From the NCBI RefSeq assembly GCF_015712165.1, contig NZ_JADPZX010000001.1:682001-746000 (forward strand): DNA of 64,000 bases, in the 5' to 3' direction. Position 1 is the first letter of the stretch, and every line of letters starts with the position of its first letter. The notes under the pieces are model-generated. The model searched no databases and had not been told where the DNA came from. It was given only the letters and a program-made list of their open reading frames with translations. The position numbers and the translations under genes were made by a program. This document shows, one piece after another, positions 8,232 to 20,579 of this stretch. The stretch comes from Streptomyces spinoverrucosus (lineage in GTDB: Bacteria > Actinomycetota > Actinomycetes > Streptomycetales > Streptomycetaceae).

Positions 8232-9218
8232 ATGATGGCCAGAGACGGAGCACGACCCGTTTACGACCCGGCAGGACCCGACGCCGCGCTGCGCACGGCC
8301 CTTCAGGAGGTGCGCGCCGGACGCTGGATGTCGATGCGCACCCTGCTCGCGGAGACCTCGTCCTGGTGGCAGTGGACCCGGCGCACCCAGGTCCTGGCGG
8401 CCGCGGCGGCCGGCACCGACGTGGTGCGGGCCTGGCTCGCCGAGGAACCGGACAGCCTCCCGGCGGTGGTGATGCACGCCCGGGTGGCGGTGGAACGCGC
8501 GCTGCGCGCCGCCCGTGGGGACCATCGCCGTACGCAGCAGCTGTGGCACGAGGCGTGGCTGGCCGCCGACGCGGCGGCCCGCGCCTCCCCGCACGACCCG
8601 GTGCCGTGGGTCTGTCTGCTGGCGCTGGCCCGGCTGGACCGGGAGCAGCGCTGGGACGAGCACCGGGTTCCGGCGCCGGAGCCGATGCTGCCGCCCGGCC
8701 CGTGGGGCCTCCTCGCCGAGGCCGGCAAGCGCGATCCGTACAACCGCGAGGCCCACCACCGCATGCTCCAGTTCCTGTTCGGGCGGGCCGCCTCGGGCAG
8801 GCTCGCGGAGGCGGTCGGCTTCGCGCAGTGGGCGGCCGACGGGGCGCCACCGGGCTCCGCGCTGCACGTCCTGCCGCTGTACGTACGGGTCGAGCGCTAC
8901 CGGCGGGCGGGCGGCCACGACGCCGCCCTCGACCTGCACTGGGTCGCGGAGGACGCGACCCGGGAGGCACGCCGGGCGTTCCACTCCTGGTTCGAGCTCA
9001 CCACCGCCGCCGAGCGCTCCCCGATCGACCTCAACCATCTCGCCCACGCCCTGTGGGGCGCCCTGCAGTTCCCGGAGGCGGCCCGGGTATTCGACGCGAT
9101 CGGCCCGTACTACGCGCCCCTGCCCTGGGCCCACCGCACGTCGGATGCGTCCGACCACGCCGGCGCCGTGGACGTCTTCCTCCAGGCCCGCGGCCGCTCG
9201 ACGGCCCACCGCCCCTGA
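8232..9218 (+). CDS. Conserved hypothetical protein with helical-repeat character
   Basis: A soluble protein of about 328 aa without a family I can name. It is rich in Ala, Arg and Trp, and alternates helical segments resembling tetratricopeptide-type repeats (for example QLWHEAWLAADAAARASPHDP and the motif PYNREAHHRMLQFL). It has no signal peptide or membrane helix. The start is uncertain: the ATG pair at 8232/8235 follows a G-rich stretch, and an ATG at 8148 in the same frame is an alternative. It lies between glpK (divergent) and an amino-acid permease that begins 31 bp downstream, so it may share a transcript with the permease. Confidence 0.72.
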   Translation: MMARDGARPVYDPAGPDAALRTALQEVRAGRWMSMRTLLAETSSWWQWTRRTQVLAAAAAGTDVVRAWLAEEPDSLPAVVMHARVAVERALRAARGDHRRTQQLWHEAWLAADAAARASPHDPVPWVCLLALARLDREQRWDEHRVPAPEPMLPPGPWGLLAEAGKRDPYNREAHHRMLQFLFGRAASGRLAEAVGFAQWAADGAPPGSALHVLPLYVRVERYRRAGGHDAALDLHWVAEDATREARRAFHSWFELTTAAERSPIDLNHLAHALWGALQFPEAARVFDAIGPYYAPLPWAHRTSDASDHAGAVDVFLQARGRSTAHRP

Positions 9219-9249
9219 TTGTCTCCGTTCGTCTATCCGAAGGATGCGC

Positions 9250-10761
9250 ATGTCCAGCAACGCCCTTCCGCCGCAGGACGAGGAACAGCGCCTGCGCGAA
9301 CTCGGCTACAAACCGGTGCTGGCCCGCCGTATGGGCGGCTTCGGCAACTTCGCGATCAGCTTCTCGGTGATCTCGATCCTGTCCGGCTGCATGACCCTGT
9401 ACGGCTTCGGCATGGGCGCGGGCGGTCCCGCGGTGATGCTGTGGGGCTGGGCCGGGGTCGGGCTGTTCGTGCTGTGCGTGGGGCTCGCGCTGGCGGAGGT
9501 GACCAGCGCGTATCCCACGTCCGGCGCCCTGTACTACATGGCCGACCGGCTCGGCGGGCGCCGCTGGGGCTGGTACACGGGCTGGCTGAACCTGCTCGGT
9601 CTGCTCGGCGCGATCGCCGGCATCGACTACGGGGCCGCCCTGTTCACCGGCGCGTTCCTGAACCTCCAGTTCGGCTTCGAGCCGACACCGGAGAAGACGT
9701 TCCTCATCTTCATGGTGATCCTGCTGCTGCACGCCACGCTGAACCTGTTCGGCGTCCGCCTGGTGAGCGTGCTCAACTCGATCAGCGTGTGGTGGCACCT
9801 CGCCGGTGTCGCGCTGATCGTCGGCGCGCTGGCGATCGTCCCCGACCACCACCAGTCGCCGTCCTTCGTCTTCACCGAGTTCGTCAACGAGACCGGCTGG
9901 GAGAACCCGGTCTACGTCGCCGCGATCGGCCTGCTGCTCGCGCAGTACACCTTCTCCGGCTACGACGCCTCCGCCCACCTCTCCGAGGAGACCGCCAACG
10001 CCTCGGTGTCGGCGGCGCGCGGCATCGTGCGGGCCATCTGGGTGTCGTGGATCGCCGGTTTCGTGCTCCTCGCCGGTCTCACCTTCGCCATCCAGGACTA
10101 CGCCGCCACGCGGGCCAGCGAGACCGGGGTGCCGCCCGCGCAGATCCTCCTCGACGGCCTCGGCACGGACGCCGCCGGCGCGCTGCTGCTGGTCGTGATC
10201 GTCGCCCAGCTGTTCTGCGGCAACGCCGAGGTCGCCGCGGCCAGCCGCATGGTGTTCGCGTTCAGCCGGGACCGGGCCCTGCCCGGCTCGGAGCTGTGGC
10301 GCAAGGTCAGCGGCCGCACCCAGACGCCGGTGGCCGCCGTCTGGCTGTCGGTGGGCGTGGCCTGCGTGCTCGCCCTGCCGTCCCTGTACTCGGCGACGGC
10401 GTACGGGGCGGTCACCGCCATCAACGTCATCGGGATCACGCCCGCCTACGTCATCCCCGTGTACTTGCGACTGCGCGCGGGCGACCGGTTCCGGCCGGGG
10501 CCGTGGCACCTGGGCCGGTGGAGCAGGCCGATCGGCTGGATCGCGGTCGGCTGGGTGGCCTGCGTGACCGTCCTGTTCTGTCTGCCGCAGTCCTCGCCGG
10601 TGACGGTCGACACGATGAACTACGCGTCCGTCGCCCTGCTCGTCGTACTCGTCCTCGCCACCGCGTGGTGGTACGTCGCCCGCCGTTCGTACGGAACACC
10701 CACCACGGCCGCGTACGGATCGGACCGGGAACAGGCGGAAATGGCCGAGGGAATCGTCTGA
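9250..10761 (+). CDS. APC-family amino acid permease (GABA/choline permease-like)
   Basis: A 503-aa, twelve-helix permease. The N-terminal block RRMGGFGNFAISFSVISIL followed by GGPAVMLWGW is typical of the eukaryotic-type GABA/amino-acid branch of the APC superfamily, as is the SEETANASVSAARGI loop. It probably imports an amino acid or amine by proton symport at the cell membrane. ATG 9250 is preferred because an AAGG site lies six bases upstream; ATG 9244 touches that site. The substrate cannot be inferred from its neighbours. Confidence 0.87.
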   Translation: MSSNALPPQDEEQRLRELGYKPVLARRMGGFGNFAISFSVISILSGCMTLYGFGMGAGGPAVMLWGWAGVGLFVLCVGLALAEVTSAYPTSGALYYMADRLGGRRWGWYTGWLNLLGLLGAIAGIDYGAALFTGAFLNLQFGFEPTPEKTFLIFMVILLLHATLNLFGVRLVSVLNSISVWWHLAGVALIVGALAIVPDHHQSPSFVFTEFVNETGWENPVYVAAIGLLLAQYTFSGYDASAHLSEETANASVSAARGIVRAIWVSWIAGFVLLAGLTFAIQDYAATRASETGVPPAQILLDGLGTDAAGALLLVVIVAQLFCGNAEVAAASRMVFAFSRDRALPGSELWRKVSGRTQTPVAAVWLSVGVACVLALPSLYSATAYGAVTAINVIGITPAYVIPVYLRLRAGDRFRPGPWHLGRWSRPIGWIAVGWVACVTVLFCLPQSSPVTVDTMNYASVALLVVLVLATAWWYVARRSYGTPTTAAYGSDREQAEMAEGIV

Positions 10762-10764
10762 GCT

Positions 10765-10860
10765 GCGCGATCCGGCCACCGAGCCAGGTACGAACTGGCG
10801 CGCCGGATACGGCAGGATGAGCGATCGCGTCGACCCGTCACGGTGGCCGGCGCGATCGCA
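10765..10860. repeat. Long-range inverted repeat after the permease gene
   Basis: CGGCCACCG (10773-10781) pairs perfectly with CGGTGGCCG (10841-10849), and the flanking arms TGCGCGATC and GCGCGATCGCA extend the similarity imperfectly. The spacer is about 59 bp. It lies in the 178-bp gap before the mechanosensitive channel gene. It may be a terminator-like or regulatory fold; there is no T-run. Confidence 0.35.
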
Positions 10861-10939
10861 CATCCCGTCTTCGAGCAGGTGACAACTTGACGCGACTTCA
10901 CATCCGGTACGCCGCGGACTGCTTCCGCGGAGGTGACCG

Positions 10940-14330
<3,391 letters not shown>

Positions 14331-14360
14331 CGCCCCGGCCCGAAGGCCGCCCGTTTCCGT

Positions 14361-14398
14361 CTCCGCCCCGACCGGTGCACCGCCCGGCCGGGGCGGAG
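14361..14398 (+). terminator. Hairpin terminator after icd
   Basis: Two 15-base arms, CTCCGCCCCGACCGG (14361-14375) and CCGGCCGGGGCGGAG (14384-14398), pair with one mismatch around an 8-base loop. There is no T-run, as is usual in Streptomyces. It separates icd from the next gene. Confidence 0.75.
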
Positions 14399-14473
14399 CC
14401 GTGTCCGGCGGCATGGCACCCTGATCCGCAGCTTGATCACCCGACACAGCACTGACTACGCCCGGAGCCGCCG

Positions 14474-15274
14474 ATGACCCGCCCCACGCCGTCCTCCTTC
14501 GAGCTGCTGCCCGGCGCCGACGACTCGCCCGTGATCCTGCATGTGCCGCACTCCGCCCGGGACATACCGCAGGACGTGCGGGCCGGTATCGCGCTGGGCG
14601 ACGAGGAGCTGCGGCGGGAGCTGGACCACATCACCGACGCGCACACCGAGCGGATCGCGGCCGAGGCGGCCGAGCTGGCCGACGTCGCGCCCTGGCGGTT
14701 CGTCAACCGGCTGTCGCGGCTGGTCGTCGATCCGGAACGGTTCCCGGACGAGCGGGAGGAGATGCTCGCCGTCGGCATGGGCGCCGTCTACACGAGGACC
14801 ACGCACCGGGGTGTGCTGCGGACCGACGACGTCGATCCGCAGCCGCTCGTCGATCGGTATTTCAGGCCCTATGCCGAGGCGCTGACCGACGCCGTCGCCG
14901 CCCGCCTGGCCGCGCTCGGGCGGGTCGTGATCATCGACGTGCACTCCTATCCGACCGCGCGGCTGCCGTACGAGCTGCACGGGGACGGGGCCCGGCCCGC
15001 CGTCTGTCTCGGGACGGACTCCTTCCACACCTCGCCCGCGCTGCTCGCCGCTGCCCGTGAGGCGTTCGCGGTGGTCGGGGACGTGGGGCTCGACAGTCCG
15101 TTCAGGGGGACGTACGTACCGCTGAAGTACTACGGGACCGAGCCTGGGGTATCCGCGCTGATGGTGGAGATCCGCCGGGACACCTACATGACCGAGCCGG
15201 GCGGGCCGGCCGGACCGGGGCTGTCCCGGCTCGGCGCGGCGCTGGCCCGGCTGGTGGACGACGTCACCAGGTGA
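14474..15274 (+). CDS. N-formylglutamate amidohydrolase
   Basis: A 266-aa soluble hydrolase of the N-formylglutamate amidohydrolase family. Recognisable blocks are VILHVPHSARDIP (metal-binding His) at the N-terminus, DAHTERIA, RFVNRLSRLVVDPERFPDE, IDVHSYPT (second metal site) and VEIRRDTYM. The family hydrolyses N-formyl-L-glutamate to glutamate and formate, usually in histidine breakdown, but no hut genes are adjacent and related substrates are possible. It has its own transcription unit after the icd terminator and converges on the 165-aa protein gene (16-bp gap). Confidence 0.88.
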   Translation: MTRPTPSSFELLPGADDSPVILHVPHSARDIPQDVRAGIALGDEELRRELDHITDAHTERIAAEAAELADVAPWRFVNRLSRLVVDPERFPDEREEMLAVGMGAVYTRTTHRGVLRTDDVDPQPLVDRYFRPYAEALTDAVAARLAALGRVVIIDVHSYPTARLPYELHGDGARPAVCLGTDSFHTSPALLAAAREAFAVVGDVGLDSPFRGTYVPLKYYGTEPGVSALMVEIRRDTYMTEPGGPAGPGLSRLGAALARLVDDVTR

Positions 15275-15290
15275 CGTTCCGCGGGCGGAA

Positions 15291-15788
15291 TCAGGCCCGC
15301 AGCCACTCCGTGACGACCACTTCCCCGCCGGTCCGCAGCCGCAGTGCGAAGGGGCCCGACGGGGCCACGTCACCGGCGAAGCGGCCCATGGCGTCGGCCG
15401 TGAGCGTGTCCGGCGCGGCCGGCTGGGGGCCGCAGAGCACCTCGATGCGGGCCGGCTGGGGCGGCAGCACCTGCCCCATCAGGCCCTCGGCGGTCACCTC
15501 GACGTCGACGGTCAGGTCACCGCTGCGGAAGGTCAGCATCCGCGGCGCGTCCGTCACCCCCCGCACGGGGATCGCGTCGACCAGCGAGTCGAAGGTCAGC
15601 TCGGCGAGCCGGGCGTCCAGGTCGTGCAGCGCGTAGGCGTCGACGGCGATGCGGCGCAGCTCGGCCGGCACCGGGTCCAGGACGGCGGCGGCGCCGCGGA
15701 GCTCCTCCTCCAGCAGGCCGCCGTCGAACTCCGTGTCGTCCAGGACGCCTTCGGTGCCGTCGAAGCCGTCCTCGTTGTTGGCGTTCAC
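15291..15788 (-). CDS. Acidic 165-aa protein coupled to the sigma factor gene (function unknown)
   Basis: A 165-aa acidic protein with no signal peptide or membrane helix. The N-terminal half is a charged helical segment (PAELRRIAVDAYALHDLDARL near residue 40). The C-terminal half looks like a beta-rich domain (RMLTFRSGDLTVDVEVTAEG ... FALRLRTGGEVVVTEWLRA). Its GTG start overlaps the sigma-factor stop (GTGA), so the two proteins are probably made in fixed ratio. I recognise no family; a partner or antagonist of the sigma factor is an inference from coupling alone. It is the last gene of the S8-sigma operon. Confidence 0.75.
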   Translation of the reverse strand: MNANNEDGFDGTEGVLDDTEFDGGLLEEELRGAAAVLDPVPAELRRIAVDAYALHDLDARLAELTFDSLVDAIPVRGVTDAPRMLTFRSGDLTVDVEVTAEGLMGQVLPPQPARIEVLCGPQPAAPDTLTADAMGRFAGDVAPSGPFALRLRTGGEVVVTEWLRA

Positions 15789-16423
15789 AGTGCTCCCCGT
15801 GCGTCGAGTCGGGCCCGCAGGCGACGCAGACAGCGCTGGCGCAGCGGCCCGATGCTGCCGACGGCGATACCCAGGGCGGCGGACACCTCCTGGTAGCTGG
15901 GCGGCGGCGAGGCCATCAGGACCCGCAGCAACTGCCTGCAGCGCTCCCCCAGTTCCTCGAACTCCTGCCACAGCCGCCGGATGCGCTCGCTCTCGGCGGC
16001 CGCCTCCTCCGAGTCGATCACCGTCTGCTCGGGCGTCCGGTCCTCGCTGACCCGGTCCAGCAGCTGCGGATCGTCGGTCGGTGTCATCCGGCGGAGGCTT
16101 TTGAGCACCTTCAGGCTCTCGTGCCGCGCGGTGCTCGCCAGCCAGGCCCCGGCCTTCTGCGGTTCCCGGATCCGCCCCAGGTGCTGGGCGAAGCGGAACC
16201 AGACGGTCTGGTACACCTCGTGCGCGTCGGCGTCGGAGAGCCGGTGGGCGCGCGCGACCGACCACACCAGCGGGCTGAGCCCTTCCACCAGCGCTTTCCA
16301 GGCCGCCGCGTCACCGTCGACGGCGGACTGGACGAGCACGCCGACATCTGCACGGTCCACGGCCCCACCCCTTGTGTACGACACGTCATCGTACGCCGTG
16401 GCGGGGACCGCCAGGACCGTCAT
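15785..16423 (-). CDS. Sigma-70 family RNA polymerase sigma factor (ECF-like)
   Basis: A 212-aa protein with the ECF layout. Region 2 runs over about residues 30-110 (PLVWSVARAHRLSDADAHEVYQ ... AGAWLASTARHESLKVLKS). A linker follows, then region 4 near the C-terminus (CRQLLRVLMASPPPSYQEVSAALGIAVGSIGPLRQRCLRRLR), a helix-turn-helix for -35 recognition. The ATG at 16423 overlaps the S8 protease stop (ATGA). It directs RNA polymerase to a regulon that cannot be read here. Its position between a protease gene and an unknown coupled protein suggests that protease, sigma factor and partner act together. Confidence 0.85.
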   Translation of the reverse strand: MTVLAVPATAYDDVSYTRGGAVDRADVGVLVQSAVDGDAAAWKALVEGLSPLVWSVARAHRLSDADAHEVYQTVWFRFAQHLGRIREPQKAGAWLASTARHESLKVLKSLRRMTPTDDPQLLDRVSEDRTPEQTVIDSEEAAAESERIRRLWQEFEELGERCRQLLRVLMASPPPSYQEVSAALGIAVGSIGPLRQRCLRRLRARLDARGAL

Positions 16424-17853
16424 GCCGCGGGTCCGGCGGTGCCGACCGGCCCCGGGCGCCAGGTCGGCGGACGCAGAGCCGGCACGATGGCGCCGCGTAC
16501 CTCCGCGAACTCGGTGTTGCCCGCGAGCAGTTGCTGTCGGGCGGCGCGCGGGTCGGTCTCCTTGTGGGCGACCATGTGCGAGGCGATCATCCCGGCCACC
16601 ACGGGGGTGGCGAAGGAGGTGCCGCTCCAGTTCGCGAGCCCCTCGAACATCACCTGGTCCGGCTGGTCCGGGCCGGCCCGGTCGCCGCTGAGCACGCCCG
16701 TGTGCCGGGGGGACGTGCAGGTGCAGGCGTAGCCGAAGCCGTAGCGGCAGGACGCGTAGGTGGAGTGCTGGTAGACGTACGGGACGGGCTCGGCGAAGCC
16801 GGTGAGGGCGCTGGTGAGGCGCTCGCCGGGGGCGTAGACCTTCACCCAGGCGCCGTGGTTGCTGAAGCAGGCACCGAACTCGCCGTCGCTGCGCAGCGCT
16901 CCGACCGACAGGACGCTGCTCGCGTACTCCGGCAGGTCGGCGTAGGCGGCGGGCCAGAACGGGGTGGCGCTGCCGTTGTTGCCGGCGGCGGCGACCAGCA
17001 GGGTGTGCCGGGTGCGCAGTTCCTCCATGAAGGCCTGCACGCCGAGCAGGCCGTCGGTGCGGCCGTTGGAGGTGCCGGCGGAGAGGCTGAGGATGTCGGG
17101 CCAGCCGCTGGTGTCGACGGCCTCGAAGAGCTTGTCGCCGAACTCCGACTCCAGGACGGCGCCCGCGTCGTTCAGCGAGTTGCTGACGGTGAGGTCGGTG
17201 TTGGGGGCGACGGCGGCGACCAGTCCGCCGATGAACGTGCCGTGCCCGACGTACTGCTGGAGGATGCCGTCGTCGTCGCACTCCTTGATCTGGAAGTCGC
17301 CCTGGGCCCGGGCCAGCAGCGGGTAGGAGCGGTAGTCCCGCATGAGGCCGGTGTCGATCACCAGCACGCCGACCGCGGTGTCCGAGTCGTAGAGGCCCTC
17401 GGCGGGCGCGGGGTTGGGCTGCTCGGTGGGCTGGGCGGGCACGGGCTCGTCACCGGGGCAGGCGTTGACCGCGATGTGCACGACGTGGTTGCGGCTGACC
17501 AGCCTGCGTCCCGCGCGTCCCTCCGCCGTGCGCAGCGCGCGCAGGGCGTTCGCCACCGCCGGGTCGCCTCGGCGGTCGCCCTGCCCGGGGTCGCCGACCT
17601 GGATACGGGTGATTCCGGAGCGGTTGGTCTCGGGGCTCGTCCGGCGTACCCGCTCCCCGACCAGACCGGCGGTCTCGGTGAAGTGGGCCCGCACGGTGTC
17701 CTCGACGATCCGGGCCTCCTCGCCGTCGCGGGCGAGCACGACACCCTTCTCGTACATGAATTCGGCCGAGTCGTCGGGCCCCATCGCCAGAGGGACGTCG
17801 GGCATCGAGCGCTGGATCTGGTCGAACTGCTCGCGGAATCGCTGTGGTGCCAT
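16420..17853 (-). CDS. S8 family (subtilisin-like) serine peptidase without signal peptide
   Basis: A 477-aa subtilase. The catalytic triad is visible: Asp167 in VGVLVIDTGL, His204 in VGHGTFIGGLVAA and Ser413 in WSGTSFATPVVAGM; the oxyanion Asn lies in LLVAAAGNNGS. The first 150 residues form an extra N-terminal region with no secretion signal, so the enzyme is probably cytoplasmic, unlike most Streptomyces subtilases. A cysteine-rich insert (SCRYGFGYACTC) precedes the Ser motif. ATG 17853 has a GAGGGG ribosome site. It is the first gene of an operon with the sigma factor and 165-aa protein, and is divergent (109 bp) from the CHAT protein. Confidence 0.9.
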   Translation of the reverse strand: MAPQRFREQFDQIQRSMPDVPLAMGPDDSAEFMYEKGVVLARDGEEARIVEDTVRAHFTETAGLVGERVRRTSPETNRSGITRIQVGDPGQGDRRGDPAVANALRALRTAEGRAGRRLVSRNHVVHIAVNACPGDEPVPAQPTEQPNPAPAEGLYDSDTAVGVLVIDTGLMRDYRSYPLLARAQGDFQIKECDDDGILQQYVGHGTFIGGLVAAVAPNTDLTVSNSLNDAGAVLESEFGDKLFEAVDTSGWPDILSLSAGTSNGRTDGLLGVQAFMEELRTRHTLLVAAAGNNGSATPFWPAAYADLPEYASSVLSVGALRSDGEFGACFSNHGAWVKVYAPGERLTSALTGFAEPVPYVYQHSTYASCRYGFGYACTCTSPRHTGVLSGDRAGPDQPDQVMFEGLANWSGTSFATPVVAGMIASHMVAHKETDPRAARQQLLAGNTEFAEVRGAIVPALRPPTWRPGPVGTAGPAA

Positions 17854-17962
17854 GGCGTGTCCCCTCACTGGAGCATTGGTCGACAACTAGAGCAGCTGGG
17901 CCGCTGATTGATACAGAGACAAACCCGTGTGGCATGGTTCCGGGGCCACTACCATCCGAGGG

Positions 17963-20566
17963 GTGACAGCGGGAAGCGACTCGGTTCTCGAACTGCTGCC
18001 GATGGTGTTCGCCGCACCGAACGACGCGCTGGCAGGGGCTCAGCGGGTTCTCGACACCGATCCGCCGCCGTTGCACGCCTCCGTCGCCCATCAGGTGATC
18101 GGTATCTGGCAGCGGGACTTCGGCGATCTGCGGATCGCCCTGGACCATCTGCGCCGCGCCCGCGATCTGGCGGCGCGCGCGGAGTCGGCCGAGCGGGAGG
18201 CGGACGTCCTCGGCACGCTCGGCGTGGCGCTGGTGCACGCCGGCCGCACCCGGCAGGGGCTGGCCGCGTTCGAGCGGGGCGTGCTGCGCGGTACGGGGCA
18301 CACGCGCGCGCGGGTGCTGTACCGCCGGGCCTACGTGTGGTGGGTGCTCGGCCATCACCGTCAGGCGCTGGAGGACGTACGCCGGGCGATTCCCGTGCTG
18401 CGGCAGGCGGACGACGTGATCTGGACGGCCCGGGCACTGACCCTGCGGGCGACCGTGCATCTGGCGCTGGGCGCGGTGGAGCGGGCCGATGCCGACTTCA
18501 CGGCGGCCGAGCGACTGTGGGACACGACCGGGCAGGAGCACGACAAGGCCGACGCGGTGGAGAGCCGGGGCCTGGCCGCGTTCCGGTCGGGTGACATCCC
18601 GGCGGCGCTGCGGCTGCTGGACGAGGCGCAGGAGCGGTACGCCAAGCTCGGCACGCCCTCCTTCATGCTCGACATCCGGCGCTGCGAGGTGCTGATGGCG
18701 GCCGGGCTGGCCCCGGAGGCGCTGGCCGAGGCGGACGCGGCGACCGGCGTACTGGACGGTATCGGCGGGCAGTCGACCCGCAAGGCGGAGCTGCTGCTCG
18801 TCGCCGCCCGCGCGGCCCGGCTGGCGGGCGATCCGCACACGGCGATCGCCCGGGCGGCGCTGGCGGTGCGGCTGTTCGCCGCGCAGCGGCGCACCTGGTG
18901 GGAGACGCACGCCCGGCTGGTGCTGATCGAGTCCCGGGTGGCCGCCGGGCGCCGTTCGGGCCGACTGGTCGCGGACGCCGCCGCGGTGGCCGACCGGCTG
19001 GCCGCGTTCGGGGCACCGGCCGCGCCGGAGGCGTCGCTGCTCGCGGGCCGGATCGCGCTGGCCCTGGGCTGGCGCACGGACGCCGAGCGGCATCTCGCGG
19101 TCGCCGCCCGCAGCAGGCACACGGGGCCACCGCACGCGCGGATGACGGGCTGGGCGGCGCAGGCCCTGCGCGCGCGTGCCGCCGGTTCGAGTCGGGGGGT
19201 GCTGGAGGCGTGCCGGCGCGGGCTCGACGTCCTGGACGACCACCGGATGACGCTCGGCGCCTCGGAGTTGCGGGCCCGCGCCACCGAGCAGGGTGCGGAG
19301 CTGGCGGCGCTGGCACAGCAGGTCAGCCTCGCCTGCGGGGGGCCGCGGCGGCTGCTGATGTGGAGCGAGCGGTGGCGGGCCACCGTACTGTCCGCGCCGC
19401 CCACCCGGCCGCCCGCCGATCCGGCGCTGGTGCGCTCCCTGACCGCGTTCCGGGAGATCGCCGCCCGCGCGGAGGCCGCCCGGATGGAGGGCCGCCCGGT
19501 GCCGGCGCTGGAGCGCGAGCAGCGGCGTCTGGAGCGGGAGGTCCGCTCGCGGACCCTGCACATGCGGGGCGACTCGCCCGGCGACGGGGACCGGTTCGAC
19601 GTGGGCCGTCTGCTGGCGCGGCTGGGTGAGACGCGGCTGGTCGAACTCGCCGTGCTCGACGGGCGCGTGCATGTGCTGCTGTGCGGTCAGGGGCGGGTAC
19701 GACGGTTCGCGGCGGGGCGGCTCGCGGAGGCGGAGGCCGAGGCCGAGCACGTACAGGCGGGGCTGCGGCGGCTCGCGCACCCGGGCGCGGAGGGGCGGCT
19801 GCCGGTGGTGGAGGCGGCGGGGCGGCGGCTGGAGGAGCTGCTGCTCGGGCCGGCCGCCGCGCAGCTCGGGCCCGGTCCGGTCGTGGTGGTGCCGCCGGCG
19901 CGGCTGCACCGGGTGCCGTGGGCGCTGCTGCCCTCGCTGCGGGAGCGGGTGCTGAGCGTGTCGCCGTCGGCGAGCAGTTGGCTGCGGGCGCGGGAGACCG
20001 AGCCGCCGCCGGGCGGGCGGCACGTGCTGGTGCGCGGGCCCGGGCTTGCGACCGGTGGCGCGGAGGTGCCCGAGGTCGCCGACCGGTACGGCAGGCCGAC
20101 GGTCCTGGAGCACGACGAGGCCCGCGTCCCGCGCGTCCTGGAGGAACTGGACGGGGCCGCCCTCGCCCATATCGCCGCGCACGGCACGTTCCGTGCGGAC
20201 AGCCCCTTGTTCTCGGCGCTGCGGATGGCCGACGGGCCGCTCATCGTGCACGACTTCGAACGCCTGGACCGCAGCCCGTACCGCATCATCCTCTCCAGCT
20301 GCGACACCGCCCGCCTCGCCTCGGTGGGCGCCGACGAACTCCTCGGCCTGGTCACCGCGTTGCTCCCGCTGGGCACGGCGGGCGTCGTCGCGAGCAGCGC
20401 GCCCGTCAACGACGCCGCCGTGGTCCCGCTGATGCTGGCCCTCCACAAGGGCCTGGCGACCGGCCTGTCCCTGGCCGAGGCCCTCCGCGACGCCCGTGCG
20501 GCCGTGCCGGGGGACGCGGTGCACCAGGCGACGGGGTGGGCGTTCACGGCGTTCGGGGCGGCGTGA
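17963..20566 (+). CDS. TPR-CHAT protein: tetratricopeptide repeats plus caspase-like CHAT protease domain
   Basis: An 867-aa protein. Residues 1-450 are consecutive helical TPR-type repeats (for example GRTRQGLAAFERGVLRGTG and GDIPAALRLLDEAQERYAKLG). The C-terminal CHAT domain carries the caspase-like dyad His740 (HIAAHGTFRADSPLF) and Cys780 (RIILSSCDTARL). CHAT proteases associated with TPRs act as triggered proteases in bacterial conflict and cell-death systems (for example the TPR-CHAT partner of type III-E CRISPR). The role here is unproven. The GTG at 17963 is preferred; a -10-like TACCAT at 17950-17955 would make it leaderless. A GTG at 17927 is an alternative. It is divergent from the S8 protease operon. 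Confidence 0.88.
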   Translation: MTAGSDSVLELLPMVFAAPNDALAGAQRVLDTDPPPLHASVAHQVIGIWQRDFGDLRIALDHLRRARDLAARAESAEREADVLGTLGVALVHAGRTRQGLAAFERGVLRGTGHTRARVLYRRAYVWWVLGHHRQALEDVRRAIPVLRQADDVIWTARALTLRATVHLALGAVERADADFTAAERLWDTTGQEHDKADAVESRGLAAFRSGDIPAALRLLDEAQERYAKLGTPSFMLDIRRCEVLMAAGLAPEALAEADAATGVLDGIGGQSTRKAELLLVAARAARLAGDPHTAIARAALAVRLFAAQRRTWWETHARLVLIESRVAAGRRSGRLVADAAAVADRLAAFGAPAAPEASLLAGRIALALGWRTDAERHLAVAARSRHTGPPHARMTGWAAQALRARAAGSSRGVLEACRRGLDVLDDHRMTLGASELRARATEQGAELAALAQQVSLACGGPRRLLMWSERWRATVLSAPPTRPPADPALVRSLTAFREIAARAEAARMEGRPVPALEREQRRLEREVRSRTLHMRGDSPGDGDRFDVGRLLARLGETRLVELAVLDGRVHVLLCGQGRVRRFAAGRLAEAEAEAEHVQAGLRRLAHPGAEGRLPVVEAAGRRLEELLLGPAAAQLGPGPVVVVPPARLHRVPWALLPSLRERVLSVSPSASSWLRARETEPPPGGRHVLVRGPGLATGGAEVPEVADRYGRPTVLEHDEARVPRVLEELDGAALAHIAAHGTFRADSPLFSALRMADGPLIVHDFERLDRSPYRIILSSCDTARLASVGADELLGLVTALLPLGTAGVVASSAPVNDAAVVPLMLALHKGLATGLSLAEALRDARAAVPGDAVHQATGWAFTAFGAA

Positions 20567-20579
20567 CGCGGCGTCGCGG

